A DNA stretch of 64,000 bases from Beta vulgaris subsp. vulgaris (taxonomy: Eukaryota; Streptophyta; Magnoliopsida; Caryophyllales; Amaranthaceae): assembly GCF_026745355.1 (NCBI RefSeq), contig NC_079206.1, positions 16,424,621 through 16,488,620 of the forward strand. Reading direction: 5' to 3'. This document shows positions 1-13,100 of the stretch, one piece after another; position 1 is the first letter of the stretch, and every line of letters starts with the position of its first letter. The position numbers were made by a program, and so were the translations under genes. Below the pieces are notes generated by a model. That model was not told the DNA's origin. It saw only the letters and a list, made by a program, of their open reading frames with translations, and ran no database searches.

Positions 1-1612
1 TTGTCCAAAACCCATTTCCCTCCTCCTTGGGTACCACCAGAACAGCCTATAAAAGACTGTTCTGGGTTTTCGTCTCTTTTCTCTTATTTCTTCCTCTTGG
101 ACACCCACTTTTCTCTACATAGAACTCTTCTAGACATCCATACAAAGTAGTTCAAGCTTTGGTTTCAACCTTTAGACCATAAACTCATATAGAAAACCTT
201 GTTGAAAGATCACATAAGTTGCTGTAAGTTCAACAAATTACACCTCTTGTATTTAAGCTTAGTTTTTCATATCTACAAGCTTGTTGAAACTAATCTTTAG
301 CATTTTATATATTCAGGGGAAGCTTTAGAAGTAGTTAATCAATTGGATTAAGGAGTTTCGTTTCCTTAAGCATCCTTAGTGAAGGTACACACTTAGTTTG
401 GTTTTAACCTAGAGATTTCCATACCTATAGTTAAGTGATTGTCTCTTTCTAGTGTAAAGCATGTTTATGAAATGAATTTATTGATGTGTATTTTATTATG
501 TGTATATTGAGTATATTACATGGATATATCATTTTAAGGTTCGTTGAGAGATCTTTAATTTGACCTAAACAATACTCATACACTAAATCATTATGATATG
601 CTTCTAAATGGAATGTGTTTAGTACATGGACTTGTGTAGTAATGGAATACTAGTAATCTCTTGATAAAATATATATTTAAGTATTATTTGAGTCTCTAAG
701 ATGTAACTGGTTAAGTTCAATCAAAGTTATTATGTTAAAAACTAGTTTTAAGTATGAAAATCCTAAATCTTCTCAACCATCAAAGTAAGGATAATTGAAA
801 AGAGTTGATAAGAGTTCTGAGTATTAAAGATGAGTTGATAAGAATTTTGAGTATTGAGGTTCAAAGTATAAATCATTAAATATCTTATTTTATACATATA
901 AAAGTGAGGCATGAACATGCACCCGAGTTAGGGCGGGTAGAGTCCCTAACTGTTGCCTTCCAGGAAGGGCGAATTCCTGGCGTTATATAAGTCTTGCAAG
1001 CAGAACATTAAAAGGTAGGGTGACGACCCTCAATAGTTTGGAGACAGTTGGTACTGCGTGGTACCCCTCTCCATTCGCGTTCATGCCAAAGGATTGATTT
1101 TGTGAAACTATAGTAACTTAGTTAAGGGTGATTATCTGTTATTGTAACTATGTGTTAGTTTTCAAAATACACCTAAACTTGTATTTTCTATTAGACAATG
1201 TGTACTCAGCTTTGCTGATTGTTTTGTCATTTCTGTGGCTTGTCACTTGGTGGGTGGCAGAGTATGTTTTTGATGCAGGTTAGTACGAGGATATATGATG
1301 AAGGTGTTTACTTTTGTAATAGACTTTTAATAATGTAAATTACGTACTGACTTCTACATACATATATTTACATAGTTAAGCAAGTAATAGACTACTGAAC
1401 TTTAGTGAGTTTTTGGTGTATGTAACCTAAGAGCTCTTATAAGAACAACTTTGTATGCATTAAGTAATGTATGGGGTGTGTTTTAGGTATTTCGATATTC
1501 TCTTCCTTATCAATTGAGAATGTCATGGTAATAGTCCACATCTTAGCTTGATAACACTTCCGTTGTGATTAAACTATGTTGATTAGGATTAGTAGGAGTT
1601 TGAGCTGTTACA
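1..1612 (+). mobile_element. 3' part of a Ty3-gypsy-type LTR (5' end outside window)
   Basis: No coding frame. A TATA box lies at 48-55, followed by a CT-rich leader. A block at 1199-1220 (TGTACTCAGCTTTGCT) closely resembles one in the Tekay-like 3' LTR at about 44368, and the stretch ends in GTTACA at 1607-1612, like the GTTACA end at 44819. The internal GC-richer part (about 910-1100) is also LTR-like. I infer a solo or truncated long LTR of a related gypsy family. No coding domains follow, so it is not attached to an internal region in this window. The 5' boundary and target duplication cannot be seen. Confidence 0.5.
48..55 (+). promoter_or_regulatory. TATA box of the gypsy-type LTR
   Basis: TATAAAAG followed within 100 bases by a pyrimidine-rich leader, the usual layout of a plant LTR promoter. 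The same arrangement (TATAAAAAG) is at 41228 in the other LTR. Confidence 0.35.
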
Positions 1613-2318
1613 GATATTGTTTAAATCTGATATTGTTTAAAAACATTAAGTTCGGCTGAGGTTAAGATACCTTATTGATTAAACTTATTTATTTTGAGGG
1701 TAGGTGAAAGTTATATTATTGATTTAACTTATTGATTTGGTTCACCTAATCTAGTTTTTCTACTAAAGATAACCTAAACAATGTGCCATGTGGGACGGCG
1801 GCTGAAAGGCAAGTCAGGGATTTAAAGATTATAATTACATCAAGTAGCCAAGTAGGTTGGGAACAACGAAGCGCATGAGTTGACCTTTAGTATTTTAATG
1901 AGGGCCGAGGGGTATTGAAATAGTATTTTTGAGAGGAATAATGGTATAATTTGTGTAGGAGCCAGTATATTGATAGGTGATTAAGAACAAGTAGCAAGTG
2001 TTAGAAGCTCCATAACGCCGTACTCTGCCGTAGGAGTCAGTGCAAAAGTAGTGAAAAGGTGCATATACTTTCTCTTTTCTGTCTTTATTGTTAGTTTGTA
2101 ACCTTGCCATCTTATTCTACACTCTTTTATGTTCATTTACTCTTTCAATACTAATATGCGATTCTTATATACTGATGACAATTGACAACTGCTAATTATT
2201 GTTTTTTATACGTACCTTTCTGCTATGTTGCTCATTAGATTTCATTACTGCATTCTCTGATTTAGGTATCAGTCTGCGGATGTCCTAGACAGATATCAAT
2301 AATCGTTTTACTTTGATT
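1613..2318. other. Gene-free spacer
   Basis: AT-rich sequence with no homology I recognise. The short open frame at 1895-2110 on the minus strand shows no domain or codon pattern supporting a gene. Confidence 0.5.
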
Positions 2319-2328
2319 GCAACATTTT

Positions 2329-2636
2329 TGATGGGTCAGGTTCAGGAGAAAACCTTGGTAACCAACTGTTTGAGTCCAAAAAAGACTCAAACACTCAAAA
2401 AGTTACACAATAATACCATTATAACCTGGTATTGTTATCACATTGTTATCAGGATTGGTACCAAGCAACCTTACTTTGGTATCAAAATTTTCGGACAATG
2501 GTACCAATCTAACCTAGCATTGGTACCAAACAACACGCGCGTGAAATTTCCAAGGCTTAAAATGACCAAATTACCGCCGTTTGAGTCCCTTAAGAGACTC
2601 AAACGGTTGGTTGCCAAGACATGCTCTTCAGGTTAA
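2329..2636. mobile_element. MITE-like inverted-repeat element
   Basis: Inverted arms of 22 bp (2355-2376 and 2596-2617) match at 20 of 22 positions. Next to each arm GTTTGAGTC and GACTCAAAC recur, so each end can also fold on its own. A 10 bp direct repeat GCAACATTTT at 2319-2328 and 2637-2646 flanks the unit and would fit a 9-10 bp target duplication of Mutator type. However, the extreme ends between this repeat and the arms match poorly, so class and exact borders are uncertain. No protein is encoded. Confidence 0.45.
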
Positions 2637-2853
2637 GCAACATTTTGGATTTGAAAAATTAATTGTGAAACGTCCAAAAACACATAAAGTTAGAGTCTAC
2701 TTTCAAATTTTGTTGCTTGATTCAGTATCTATTATCTAATTGGTCATAGATGACACAATTGCTGCACAAAAATTCTATTGACCACCGCTAGTCATCCCTG
2801 TTTTTTAGATAACTTAATAAATAATTATTGATGCCTGTCCTCTCTTCACCCAT

Positions 2854-2871
2854 TCTCTCTCTCTCTCTCTC
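2854..2871. repeat. (TC)n microsatellite
   Basis: Nine uninterrupted TC units in otherwise mixed AT-rich sequence. Confidence 0.8.
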
Positions 2872-3027
2872 AAACACACTCCTCAAGCATGGTTTCCTCA
2901 GGTTGTAATTAGCAGGTGAGATCTCAATGATGTCGTTAAGATGGTTTCATTGATATTTGTGTGCTAAAAAGTAGCTTAATTAAGATGTGATAGTCAAATT
3001 TTATCCTAAAAAGAAGTCTCTCTCTAG

Positions 3028-3887
3028 GTAGCACCGATACGAGAACGGGGATGGGGACGGGGACGGAAAACGACAAAATCGAAATTTCTAAAAACAGGTA
3101 CGGATTGGATTCGGCAAAAAAAAAATTTTTTTTACAAAATTAATATATATCATTATGGTTGTTTGTGTGTTTTTATTATTAGTATTGTTATTTAATAATA
3201 TTACTAATATTAATAATATAAAAAATATAAAACAAAAAAAGAAGTACAGAGTACAAACTTAGTAAAGAAAATGATAACACTTTAATAAAGATAGAGAGAA
3301 AAGTGTAGAAGTAGTAATCTTATACCAGAGAAATGACAAATGTAAAGAAGGGAAGGAGATTTAAAAAACAAAAAAGTACTCAACCCATTTTTCGTTTTAA
3401 TTTAGAAAACAAATAAGGGAGGGGGATTTAAAAACCAAAAAATGACAACTGTAAAGTAGGCCCAAGGGGGGGGGGGAATTAATTGCTGCCAGTGATTTTC
3501 TTTTTACACTCTTCCTTAACTTTCGTCTTCTTCTTCCTCTAATTTCTTCTTCTTCATTTTTTTTCTTCATTCTCTGTTCTTCTTCATCTAAATAATTCTG
3601 GGTTCAAAATTTTTCTCCAATTTGGACTTAAAGATTACTCTTTTTTTTGGGTCAAAATGTCATCAAGATCTGATCTCAAGTTTTTTTACTCTGAAATTTC
3701 ATGAAAGTCATATGGGTACGTTTTGTTCTAGCCCACTTTGAAGCGGATTCGTCCCCATAAGAAACACTCGTACCCACCCTCTCAGGTACCGATTGGGTAC
3801 GAATCCACCCCGTATCCGTACCGTCCCCGGATCATACCCGTATCGGGTATGGGATACGACACTCAACCACCGTACCCATGCTTCATA
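3028..3887. mobile_element. Degenerate DNA-transposon-like element with GGGGACGG/CCGTCCCC ends
   Basis: The left end (GTAGCACCGATACGAG, then repeats of GGGGACGG) is an imperfect inverted copy of the right end (about 3740-3887, rich in GTACCC, CCGTCCCC and ATACCCG, ending ACCCATGCTTCAT). The interior is AT-rich with a G tract near 3468 and CT-rich stretches near 3530-3600, and it has no coding frame. This fits a non-autonomous terminal-inverted-repeat element. The target duplication is not clear, so the family is unassigned. Confidence 0.4.
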
Positions 3888-4099
3888 GGTTTTCTCCCTA
3901 GAGTGTGACTGCGAAGTCTTGTTTTCGAGGTCTTCAGTCTCGGCGGGCGAGTCTTTTGCCCTAGATTGAGAATTGTGCCACTAACATGTGCTAGTTTACG
4001 AATTACGGAGGAAGGACGAAGTTATTGATGTAGGAGATATTAATAGAGGCAAAAATAAACCCTAATCTTGAATTGTCGATTATGGGGAAGGTGATGACA

Positions 4100-5240
4100 A
4101 CTTGACCCTATAACTTCGAGGCATTCAAGAGGACCATGAGCTAGATATGGTCCATATCGAAAGCTGTCATATTTCGAATGATTGAAAACAGACTTTTCGT
4201 TATGCAATTTGCTAATGGTCGTGATAGGATGAAGGTGTTGGAGGGGCGTCCATGGACGTTTGACCAACACTTGGTGATGATGAATAAGATTGATGGGAGT
4301 GCCCAACCTTCAGAAGTTGCGATTGTGCTTTCTAGATTAGACTTTATAACCTTGCCATGGACTATAGAACGGAGGATGATGTTCGTCTCATTGGCAGCCA
4401 TCTCGGCTTTGTTATTGAGATTGAATCAAACGGTATTACGTGGGATAAATCAGCAAGATTACGAGTTGATTTGAACATCACCAAGCCGCTATGTAGGGTT
4501 TCCCACATTCCAAACTCAAAAGGAGTGGCGGTGTTTATCGATTTGAAATATGAAAGACTCCCCATGTTTTGCTATGCATATGGTGTTATCGGGCACATTG
4601 AACGCGGCTGCAACGACGGGGAAGAAGATGAGAGAGAAGTTGAGAAACAATAGGGGTATGGTTGTGGGCCTCATCAAGAAAAGGGGGGCAAAAACAACTT
4701 GAGGAGGCAAAAACTTTCTTGTTATGCAATAGGAGTCTAAATTTTTCGACGAAGGAGGGGGAGTTGCAAGCCAACATGAGTCGTACTTGTGTGAAGTTGG
4801 TCGAGAAGCAAGCTGAGAATGCTATTAACGAGGCGAGTGTGGAGCAGGTGGATGACCAAGTATTCCACGCTCAAACTCTCACCCATCTGAACCAGGAGAC
4901 TTCTATTGATAATGTAAGTCCTTTATCTTGTTTGTCATTTAATGTTGGGTGTGCTGGCCCTAAGAAGGGGGGGGGGGGGGTTAATGTTTTGAAGAAAATT
5001 GGGTGTAATAAGGGGTCTGTAAGGGAAGATTTGGTGAGTTGTACTCCTATTATTATTAATGCTACTTCAATTTCCATAATTAATCGGGACAAACACAAAC
5101 TTGTTGATGAGATGATTGTGGATAATAATGTTGGTGTGGATGAAAGTGGGAAAAAAAAGTGTAAGATTGTAGTTGATAATCCTATTGGCAGTGGTGGTTT
5201 CACTATCGAGGCTGAGTTTAGAATTGCCAACCACACCCGA
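4100..5240 (+). pseudogene. LINE ORF1 (gag-like nucleic-acid-binding protein)
   Basis: The DUF4283-like part is at 4160-4350, with the family hallmark VLEGRPWTFDQHL. The frame then shifts at about 4357. The zf-CCHC_4-type part follows (KYERLPMFCYAYGVIGHIERGC region, 4540-4605): its first Cys, His and last Cys are present, but the second Cys is replaced by Tyr. A long low-conservation tail runs on in a third frame from 4662 and overlaps the start of ORF2. In the family this protein binds the element's RNA. At least two frameshifts and the altered knuckle show it is not functional. Confidence 0.7.
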
Positions 5241-5244
5241 CGTT

Positions 5245-8200
5245 ATGAATCTACTATGTTGGAACTGCCGAGGTTTGGGCAACCCTTGGACAACTCGTAT
5301 GCTTTGTCAATGGACTGATGCTAATAGCCTGGACATGATCTTTATTTCTGAATCCATGATTGGTGGTAATGTTGTGGAAAATGTAAAAAAGAAGCATGGT
5401 TTCTCAAACGTTGTCTTTGTTGGTAGTGTAGGGAACTCATGAGGTTTATGCTTTTTTTGGAAAAGTGAAAAGGTGTCTTTTTCTATGGTGTCGTTTTCCC
5501 GTCACCATATTTGTGGAGATATCTTGATTGATACTAATGTCTCGTGGAGGTTTTTTGGTGTTTATGGGTGGCTTGAAACTTCACAAAAACATGACACTTG
5601 GAGTATTATGAAAGGTTTCAGCTTTTTTGAAGGGTTGATGTTGCTCGGAGGGGAGTTCAATGAAGTTCTCTGTTCTAGTGAAATTGAGGGAGGACTTGAG
5701 GGCGAGAGGGGGGCTATATTTGAATTTCGTGAGTTGATGGAGGAGATGTCGCTGCGTGACATGGGTTATTTGGGTGCTTGGTACACGTGGGAGAAAGGGA
5801 AGGATCTTGGGACTCGACTTCATGAACGGCTGGACAGGTTTGTGGCAAACCCCTCGTGGTGTGAGTTGTTTGAGGAGGTTGGGGTTCAGCATATGGCTTG
5901 ATTTAAATCAGACCATACTCCCCTATTGATGCGGGTACTGGGTGCACAGAGGAGAAATAAGAAGTGACCTAGGAGGAGACATTTCGAAACAGCCTGGTTA
6001 CTTGCACCCGATTGTGAGGGGGTTGTCCGTGATGCTTGGGGTGTGCAGGGGTGGGGAATGTTGTGCAAAAAATCGGTAGTGTGGCCATTGAGTTAGAGGT
6101 AAGTAGCAGGGGGAGTTCACAAATTTCAGAAAGAAAATAGCGGAGGTGGAAGAAAAGCTACAAAGTGTTCAACAAGGGTCATCTGTGGTAGATAGAGAGA
6201 GAATATTGCTCTCAAAAAGGAATAGTTGGATGATATGCTTAAAAAACATGAGGTGTACTGGTACATGAGGTCTCGGTTGCAGAACTTAGGGATGGTGACA
6301 AAAATACGAAGTACTTCCATCATAAAGCGTTCTAGAGAAAGAAGCACAACTATATTGCAGGACTGCTCGATAGAAGTAGGGTTTGGCAAACTGAGGAAGC
6401 TGAAGTTGAAAATGTTATCTGTGACTATAATGATACATTATTCACTACTAGCCACCCCTCTCAGGCTAGTATAGATGAACTGCTCTCTTCTCTTTCCCCA
6501 GTCATTTCTTGTAAGATGAATGCTGACATTATTCGGTCATACACCAAAGAGGTGGTTTGGTCTGCTTTAAACCAAATGCATCTCTGCGATGCTCCTGGTC
6601 CAGATGGTTTGTACGCGATTTTTTATTAAATATTCTGGCACATTGTGGGAGAGGATGTTGCTACATATGTTATTGGGATTGTACATGGTACACGCCCCCT
6701 GAGCATGTCAACTCTATGTTGGTTGCTTTGATCCCAAAGATAAAGTCCCCTACTCAGGTCTTCGAGTCCCACCCCATCAGTTTATGTAATGTCATTTATA
6801 AGTTGGCTTCAAAAGTGGTTACAAATAGACTTAAATTGATATTACCTTATGTTATTTCGGAGAATTAGAGTACTTTTTTTTTCAGGTCGCCTGAATTTTG
6901 ATAATGCACTTGTAGCCCTGGAAAATTTTCATTCTATGAATTATCGTTTTCGGGGAAGACGGGGTCACATTTCTATGAAACTGGACATGAGCAAGGCATA
7001 TGATAGAGTGGAGTGGAGCTTTCTTAAAGCTCTAATGTTGAGATATTGGTTTCCAGATTCATGGGTTCAGTTGATTATTAATTGTGTGTCTTTTGTGCGT
7101 TATTCTTTTGTGGTGAACGGGAATGTTTGTGACTTTGTTGTCCCCTCTAGGGGTCTGAGACAAGGTGACCCAATATCTCTTTATTAGTTTAGTTTGGTAG
7201 TTGATGTTTTTTCTGCAATGGTCAACAAGGCTACTAGAGAGAAACAGATTCATGGTGCGAAAGCAAGTCGAAATGGCCTTAAAATTTTTCATTTATTGTT
7301 TGCTGATGACATTTTGCTTTTTTTTAGAGCTAACCGATACGAATTCACAATTATAGTTGATATTCTCAACAAATACGAGGTTGCATCCGGATAGAAAATA
7401 AATATCGAAAACTCGGAAGTGTCCTTTACCAAAGGGGTGTGTGCTGTGCATAAACAGGATTTGATTAATTTTTTTGGCTATGAGGCATGTCGAGGGTCAC
7501 CCGAAATATACGGGGGTTCCTACCATTGCAAGGAGATAAAAAAAAACCATGTTCTCGGAAATGAAAGATCGTGTGTGGAAAAAACTTCAAGGTTAAAAAG
7601 AAAAGCTATGATCTAGAGCAGGCAATGAGGTTCTTTTGAAAGCTGTGATTCAAGCCATTCCTACCTACCTGATGGGAGTGTATAAAATTCTAGTCTGTAT
7701 TATCAAGGACATTCATGTAGCTATGGCTCGATTTTGGTATGGTCATCAAGGGGCGGAGCGTAAGATTCACTGGAAAAGTTGGAAAGCTTTGTGCCACCCA
7801 AAATGTTTCGGTGGTTACGATTTTCGTGCTGTAGGTGTAGTTAATGAGGCTTTACTAGGAAGGCAAGGTTGGAGATTAATTAAGTCCTCGGGCTCTTTGC
7901 TGTCCTGTGTCATGCAAGCTAAGTACTACCATAATTCTTCCTTCCTTGACTCTTATCTTGCTCTTATTGGTAGCTTTTCTTGGCGTAGTATCTGGGGTTC
8001 CAAAGCACTTATTAAGGAGGGATTTATGTGGAGTGTGGGTGACGGAGGGAAAATAAGTATTTGGAGCAATCCGTGGGGTGTTGAAAGAGGAGAGTCGTTT
8101 CTTGTCGAGTGCTACCATGCACGGGATTGACTTTGTGAAAGATTTGATTGATAGAGAGACTTGTGAAAGGAGGCATGGTTTTATCTTGGAGAATTTCGAG

Positions 8201-8618
8201 CAAGAGGAGGCACGAGCCATCCTTGCGATCCCCATTACATTAGATTTCCCGAAGACTCTTTGTGTTGGGCTTTCTCGAAGTATGGTCATTATACAGTAAA
8301 AACTGCCTACATGTCGCAAAGGGTGGGAACCTTGACATCTTTCATCAAGGTTGGGTGAGGCTTTGGAGTTTAAATATCTCTCCAAAGGTGAGACACTTCT
8401 TATGGATGGGTAACTCTTGTGCTCTCGAGGTAAGGTCTCTACTCAAATACTATCATTTAATTGTCAATGATGTGTGTCTCTTGTGCAATGCTGATTCAGA
8501 AACCCCCTGCCATGCTTTACTTAAGTGCGCAAACATGAAAGAAATATGGGATCTTGTGGGGCTCGCTGATTTGATCCCTTCGAGCGAAGTGAATCTATTA
8601 GAGTTGCTTGAGTCGTAG
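5245..8618 (+). pseudogene. LINE ORF2 (endonuclease, reverse transcriptase, zf-RVT)
   Basis: The start is taken at ATG 5245, because MNLLCWNCRGLGNP is the usual opening of plant LINE endonucleases. Endonuclease motifs continue to about 5930: GGEFNEVL (normally GDFNEVL), RLDRF, SDHTPLL. Reverse transcriptase follows: a PISLCNVIYKLASK block at about 6775, the MKLDMSKAYDRVEW block at about 6975, RGLRQGDP at 7150, and the catalytic FADD at 7299-7310. A zf-RVT region with CLLCN at about 8480 closes the trace. The reading frame is broken at several points (for example near 5440, 5900, 6630, 7185, 7394 and 7616), so no full enzyme is made. Family role: nicking of target DNA and target-primed reverse transcription. 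Confidence 0.8.
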
Positions 8619-8880
8619 AATGATGTGGAGGAGGAGAAGGTGAGTGTTGTGGGTGTAGTGGCGTAGATGGTGTGGTTCAGACGCAACTAAGTTGTTTTCG
8701 TAGGTGGGGGATGTCAAAACCAAGTGCTGGTAGAGAGAGCGTGCAAGGCTCGTGTGGAGTATGCTGCATATATATGCCCAGCGCATATACACTCCAAGTA
8801 GGACGTGTGTAGGCAGCAGTTCTGAACAATGGGTTCCCCTGGTGTGTGGCTCGATGAAGATCAACTTTGATCCAACGGTG

Positions 8881-10117
8881 GGAGATGACGGTTAAGTTCA
8901 AGTTCAACAATAAATGCAAAGTTGTAAACTTTAAATGAGAAAAGTAAGCAATAAAGAGAGACAAAGATTTAACGTGGTTCAGTCAATCTTGACCTACATC
9001 CACAAGCAAGAACCTTGGAGTTTTCTTTAGCCTGTCTAATGGAGGAATTACAATGGAGAAGAAGAAGAGAGAGGGAGAGGAGAGAGAGAAAGTTATATTT
9101 TTGGCTAATTTGAATCTTAGGTGATGCATTATATATGACCTCCTATAGTTTACAAAATCACCCAAAACCCAAAACATTAAATACATAAAATTTGGATTAA
9201 AATCGCAAAAACGCGAAACAGGACAATTTGCTCGCCCGAGCCAGACATCCCGCCGGGGCTATGACCCAGTCAGCCCGGTGCAGGGTTTTCGAAGTGAATC
9301 TGCCTCGAAGGCAGAAAGTTGGTAACATGACTGGCCCGCCCGGGCTCAAGCTCGTGCTTTGGTGATCGGGCTGCGTTGCGCGAAGCTTCAAAGCTCCTCC
9401 TCCTTTCTCCTTGTCCACAAAATTCAAGGCACACTCAACAATTTATTTACCTACAATAAAAAATAACAATATTGCGTTGAGAGTATTTCAATAAGTTTAT
9501 AAGCTCATATTAGTTGAAATTGCTTTTAATTAATTCCATTTAGTTCAAGAAAAACTAATCTAAAGAGAAGGCACCTTTTAATAGACTTTTTAAGATAATA
9601 TAATAAGGAATAATAGTACTCATGTTTTCGTTTTTTCCTCTTTCTTTTTCAGGTCTTTTTACCCCTTGTGGTTCTTCTCTCTTCTGTTTATTTCTCACAA
9701 TAATGTATTACTGATGCTGCCTCTATTTTCTTTTTGCATTGATCCTTGGTATATGTGTGATTTGGTAAAAAAAATTATTTAGATAAAACAATATTTTAGT
9801 TAAGGACTTATTTGGCCCACTTAATACAAAAATTCTGGATATACCCCTACTGATACCATGTTCACGGACATGCTTATGTGTCCGCTAGCACACTTGGGTT
9901 ATACTCATAGAGGTTCAAGTCCATAACTGACCATTTGCCATCTATGGGTAGAGGATGATTCCTTGGGACATGAGGGGTTTTTGATACACAATAAGCCACA
10001 TGAAAATAGTGCACTAAGCAAGTTAACATTTGATTATGTCGTGTCTCGGATTTCTAGCTTTAATGGTGAATAATTAGTCTCTTCCAATGCATATGCTCAG
10101 AGCTTGACTCCATTAGA
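8881..10117. other. Intergenic; possible LTR-derived remnant, then NLR upstream region
   Basis: 8960-9000 carries AACGTGGTTCAGTCAAT followed by GACCTACATCC, a wording common in dicot retrotransposon-derived repeats. GC-richer sequence runs to about 9430. I cannot delimit an element. From 9430 to 10117 the sequence is AT-rich with no convincing TATA box, so the promoter of the downstream NLR is not localised. Confidence 0.3.
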
Positions 10118-13100
10118 ATGGAAGCAGAAGAAACAGTGATGGGTGAATTTGATGAGGCGGACACTTTTCATCATCTTGAAGCTTTGATGGTTGGTCTGAT
10201 GTTCCAAATTACCTGCGATGATATGTTTGTTTGTAAAGAGGAGGACGTGGAGAATATAGTTGTACCGTTTATGAAAAATGGTGGACTTTTGGTGATATTT
10301 CTTGCAGCTACAAAGAAGTGGTACGCTAAGCACGATAAGAAAGGCCTGGTCTTAAGCCAAGTCACGAAGTTACTTTGGAAGGCAAATAACAGCTTGAGCT
10401 ATCTAGACAGGGAGCGCGTGAGTGACTGGCATGGGCGGCGAGAAGAGTTTGAAAGGGAATGGGGAGAAAAAAGTCTTGAAGTATGCAGTTTTATCATGCA
10501 GATTGATCATCTCATCAAACAAGAGGCTAAGGAAGTTTTCCAACTTCCAAAGTCCCAACTATCCAGTACTCTCATGTCTCATCAAATTTTGGGGGTCTTC
10601 GTTGATTTTCTACGATCTTTTTTTGATGAGCTACTTAGATCCAAAATAAATGTGTCAGAAGAGATGTTCTCGTTTGCAGTATTTAAGGTAGCATTGGTTA
10701 AGAAGAAGATCGAATCATTATCTTTGGAGATAGAACGTGTGGAAGAAGTGAGAGAAGGGCTATGCTTCCTGTTGACATTTCTAGGTGATGAACCCCTCCA
10801 GCATAACAAGTTTGAGAAAGTGAAAGAACTTTGGGTTGATATTGAAGTTCTTGCAAACGAGGCAGGGGAAATCTGCTATATGATATTCATAGATAAAACG
10901 GATGGGGATGTCAATCGAGCTCTTTCTGATTTGCTTCGAAAGATTGACCTTACTCATGAAGACATCAAGGACTATATGAACAATTTTCGGCCTGAGATAT
11001 CTAAGGTTTTGAGGACTGATGACTTTGTAATGGGTTTTGCAAGCTCAATCTTAGAGCATATTCAGGAACTATTGGAATACAAAACTGAGCTAATCCATCC
11101 TTTGAAAAATGAGATTGAAATGCTCGTGAAGGAACTGGTGTCTCTAGAATCCTTCGTTTTGAAAATTAAGAAAAGATTAGCCAAGAATGAAGAGGATTGG
11201 AGAGATCTCACTTCACGTGTTTTAGATATCATTGACATAACTGAGTATGTAATTTCATGCTTCGAGGTGCAAGGCAGTCCTATGTGGTATTACCAGATCA
11301 GGATACTTCATATAGTGGAAGAGATTAAGATTATTAAGATGCAGATGGATGATATAGAGGAGATAGATAAGTGTAATGACGGGCTCTCAGAAGATATTGC
11401 AGAGAAGTCTGATGAAAAATTATCACAAGTTGACAGTTCAGTTCGTACTAAGGTTATGGTGGACTGTGTTTATGAAACAACTATCAAAGACCATTTAATA
11501 GGAGGAGAACGAAAGCTTGAGCTTATTAGTATTGTTGGGATGCCTGGACTCGGCAAGACCACTCTAGCTAAGAAGCTATTTAATGATCCTGTTGTTCTCA
11601 AGAAATTTTATCCGTGTGGGTGGTGCAAAGTTTCTCGTGGATATAATCACAAAATTTTGTTGCGCGATATTTTGAATTCTATAAATAGATTAGATAATGA
11701 AGTAAAGGAAATGAACGAGGGACAATTAGCTGACACATTGTACAAGAATCTAAAAGGGAGTAGATACCTTATTGTCCTAGATGACATTTGGAATACTGAT
11801 CCCTGGGATGATTGTCAAATGTGTTTTCCAGATGATGGTTTCGGAAGTCGAATCATCTTCACAAGCAGGATGGAAGATATACAGCTGCAAGGCAAGCCTC
11901 TTCACACACCTTATAAACTCCCATTTCTGTCTCCAGATGATTCTTGGTATCTTTTAAAACACAATGTGTTTCAAGATGGTGAATTCCATGATGATTTTGA
12001 AGAAGTTGGGAAGATAATAGCAGAAAGATGTCAGGGCCTTCCCCTTGCCGTTAATCTTATAGCAGGACATCTTCGAGCAAAGGAAAGAAAAGTCAGCCTA
12101 TGGGAAGAAGTTTCAACAAGTTATAGTGCTTACATCGGTGACGACCAGAACATGGGTGATAAACTTCTTGAACATATATATAAGCATTTACCAGACAGTT
12201 TGAAACCATGTATGATGTACTGCGCTGGCTTCCCGGAGAAGAATGAAATTAAAGTACAAAAGGTGATGCGACTTTGGATTGCCGAAGGATTCATACAGAA
12301 AACCAGCAAGCATGCGTCTTTGGAGAAGGTAGCAGAAATTCGCCTGGCGGACTTGATTAACCGAAGTCTAGTCATTGCTGTTGATAGAAGTGCGAATGGA
12401 AGAATCAAAACTTGCATACTTCATACCTGGTTGCATGACTTCTTCTTGCGGAAAGCACAAGAAGAGAATTTCCTCAAGAGGATAGACAGGTGAGTCAGCT
12501 TTCTTTTCCAACTCCATTTTGTCAAGTTTCTTTTTTGAATTGCTAATTTTCTTAACTATCTCTACAAATCTGTCACTACTTGCTTCTCTAAGTTTAAATC
12601 ATTCCTGTTATTTTGAAATTTGATCTTATTAAATTCTCATGCTACCTAAGTTTAAGAAAAGATCAAAGTACTGACTGTGTTTTCTCTGTATGCATTACTC
12701 ATGTACCCTGGGGATTCTGCAGCCCTTTGAGTGCGTATGAGTCGCAGCATCACCTAGCCATTGTCGATCAAACGTGTCCAGACCGTATGGGTATTGGACC
12801 CTTCAGCCCTCATGCTCGGTCCTTGCTATGCCTTTTCAACCATGTTCGATTCTCTGCTGGATTTGATCGCTCATATATCTATAATGGCCTGAAACTTCTC
12901 AATGTTCTGGATTTGGAGAGCATTAACATAATGTTTGTTCCGAACGACATAAATCGCTTAATTCTCTTAAAATACTTGGCTCTACGAGGCGACTTTGAAT
13001 CCATCCCTTTATCAATAGGAAGCCTCTGGAATTTAGAAACTTTAATTGTGAAAGCCCCTCTAACTTGTTTACCAGAAGCTATTCTTGGTATGATTAAGTT

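Larger units (their letters stand above)
3888..8880 (+). mobile_element. LINE (L1-type non-LTR retrotransposon), decayed
   Basis: The order ORF1 (DUF4283-like region and CCHC knuckle), endonuclease, reverse transcriptase and zf-RVT domain is that of plant L1-clade LINEs. Every domain is readable but divided by stops and frameshifts, so the copy is dead. No clear poly(A) tail or RNase H domain is left at the 3' end; the degenerate coding trace fades near 8880. The 5' border is approximate, as the unit abuts the inverted-repeat element ending near 3887. Confidence 0.8.

Noticed and set aside
9840..9990. SINE or tRNA-like unit upstream of the NLR
   Set aside because: GAGGTTCAAGTCC resembles a B box, but no A box is found at proper distance.
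12613..12720. Separate gene start upstream of NLR exon 2
   Set aside because: These codons are intron sequence; the splice from 12489 to 12723 joins in frame, and the same intron exists in the duplicate.
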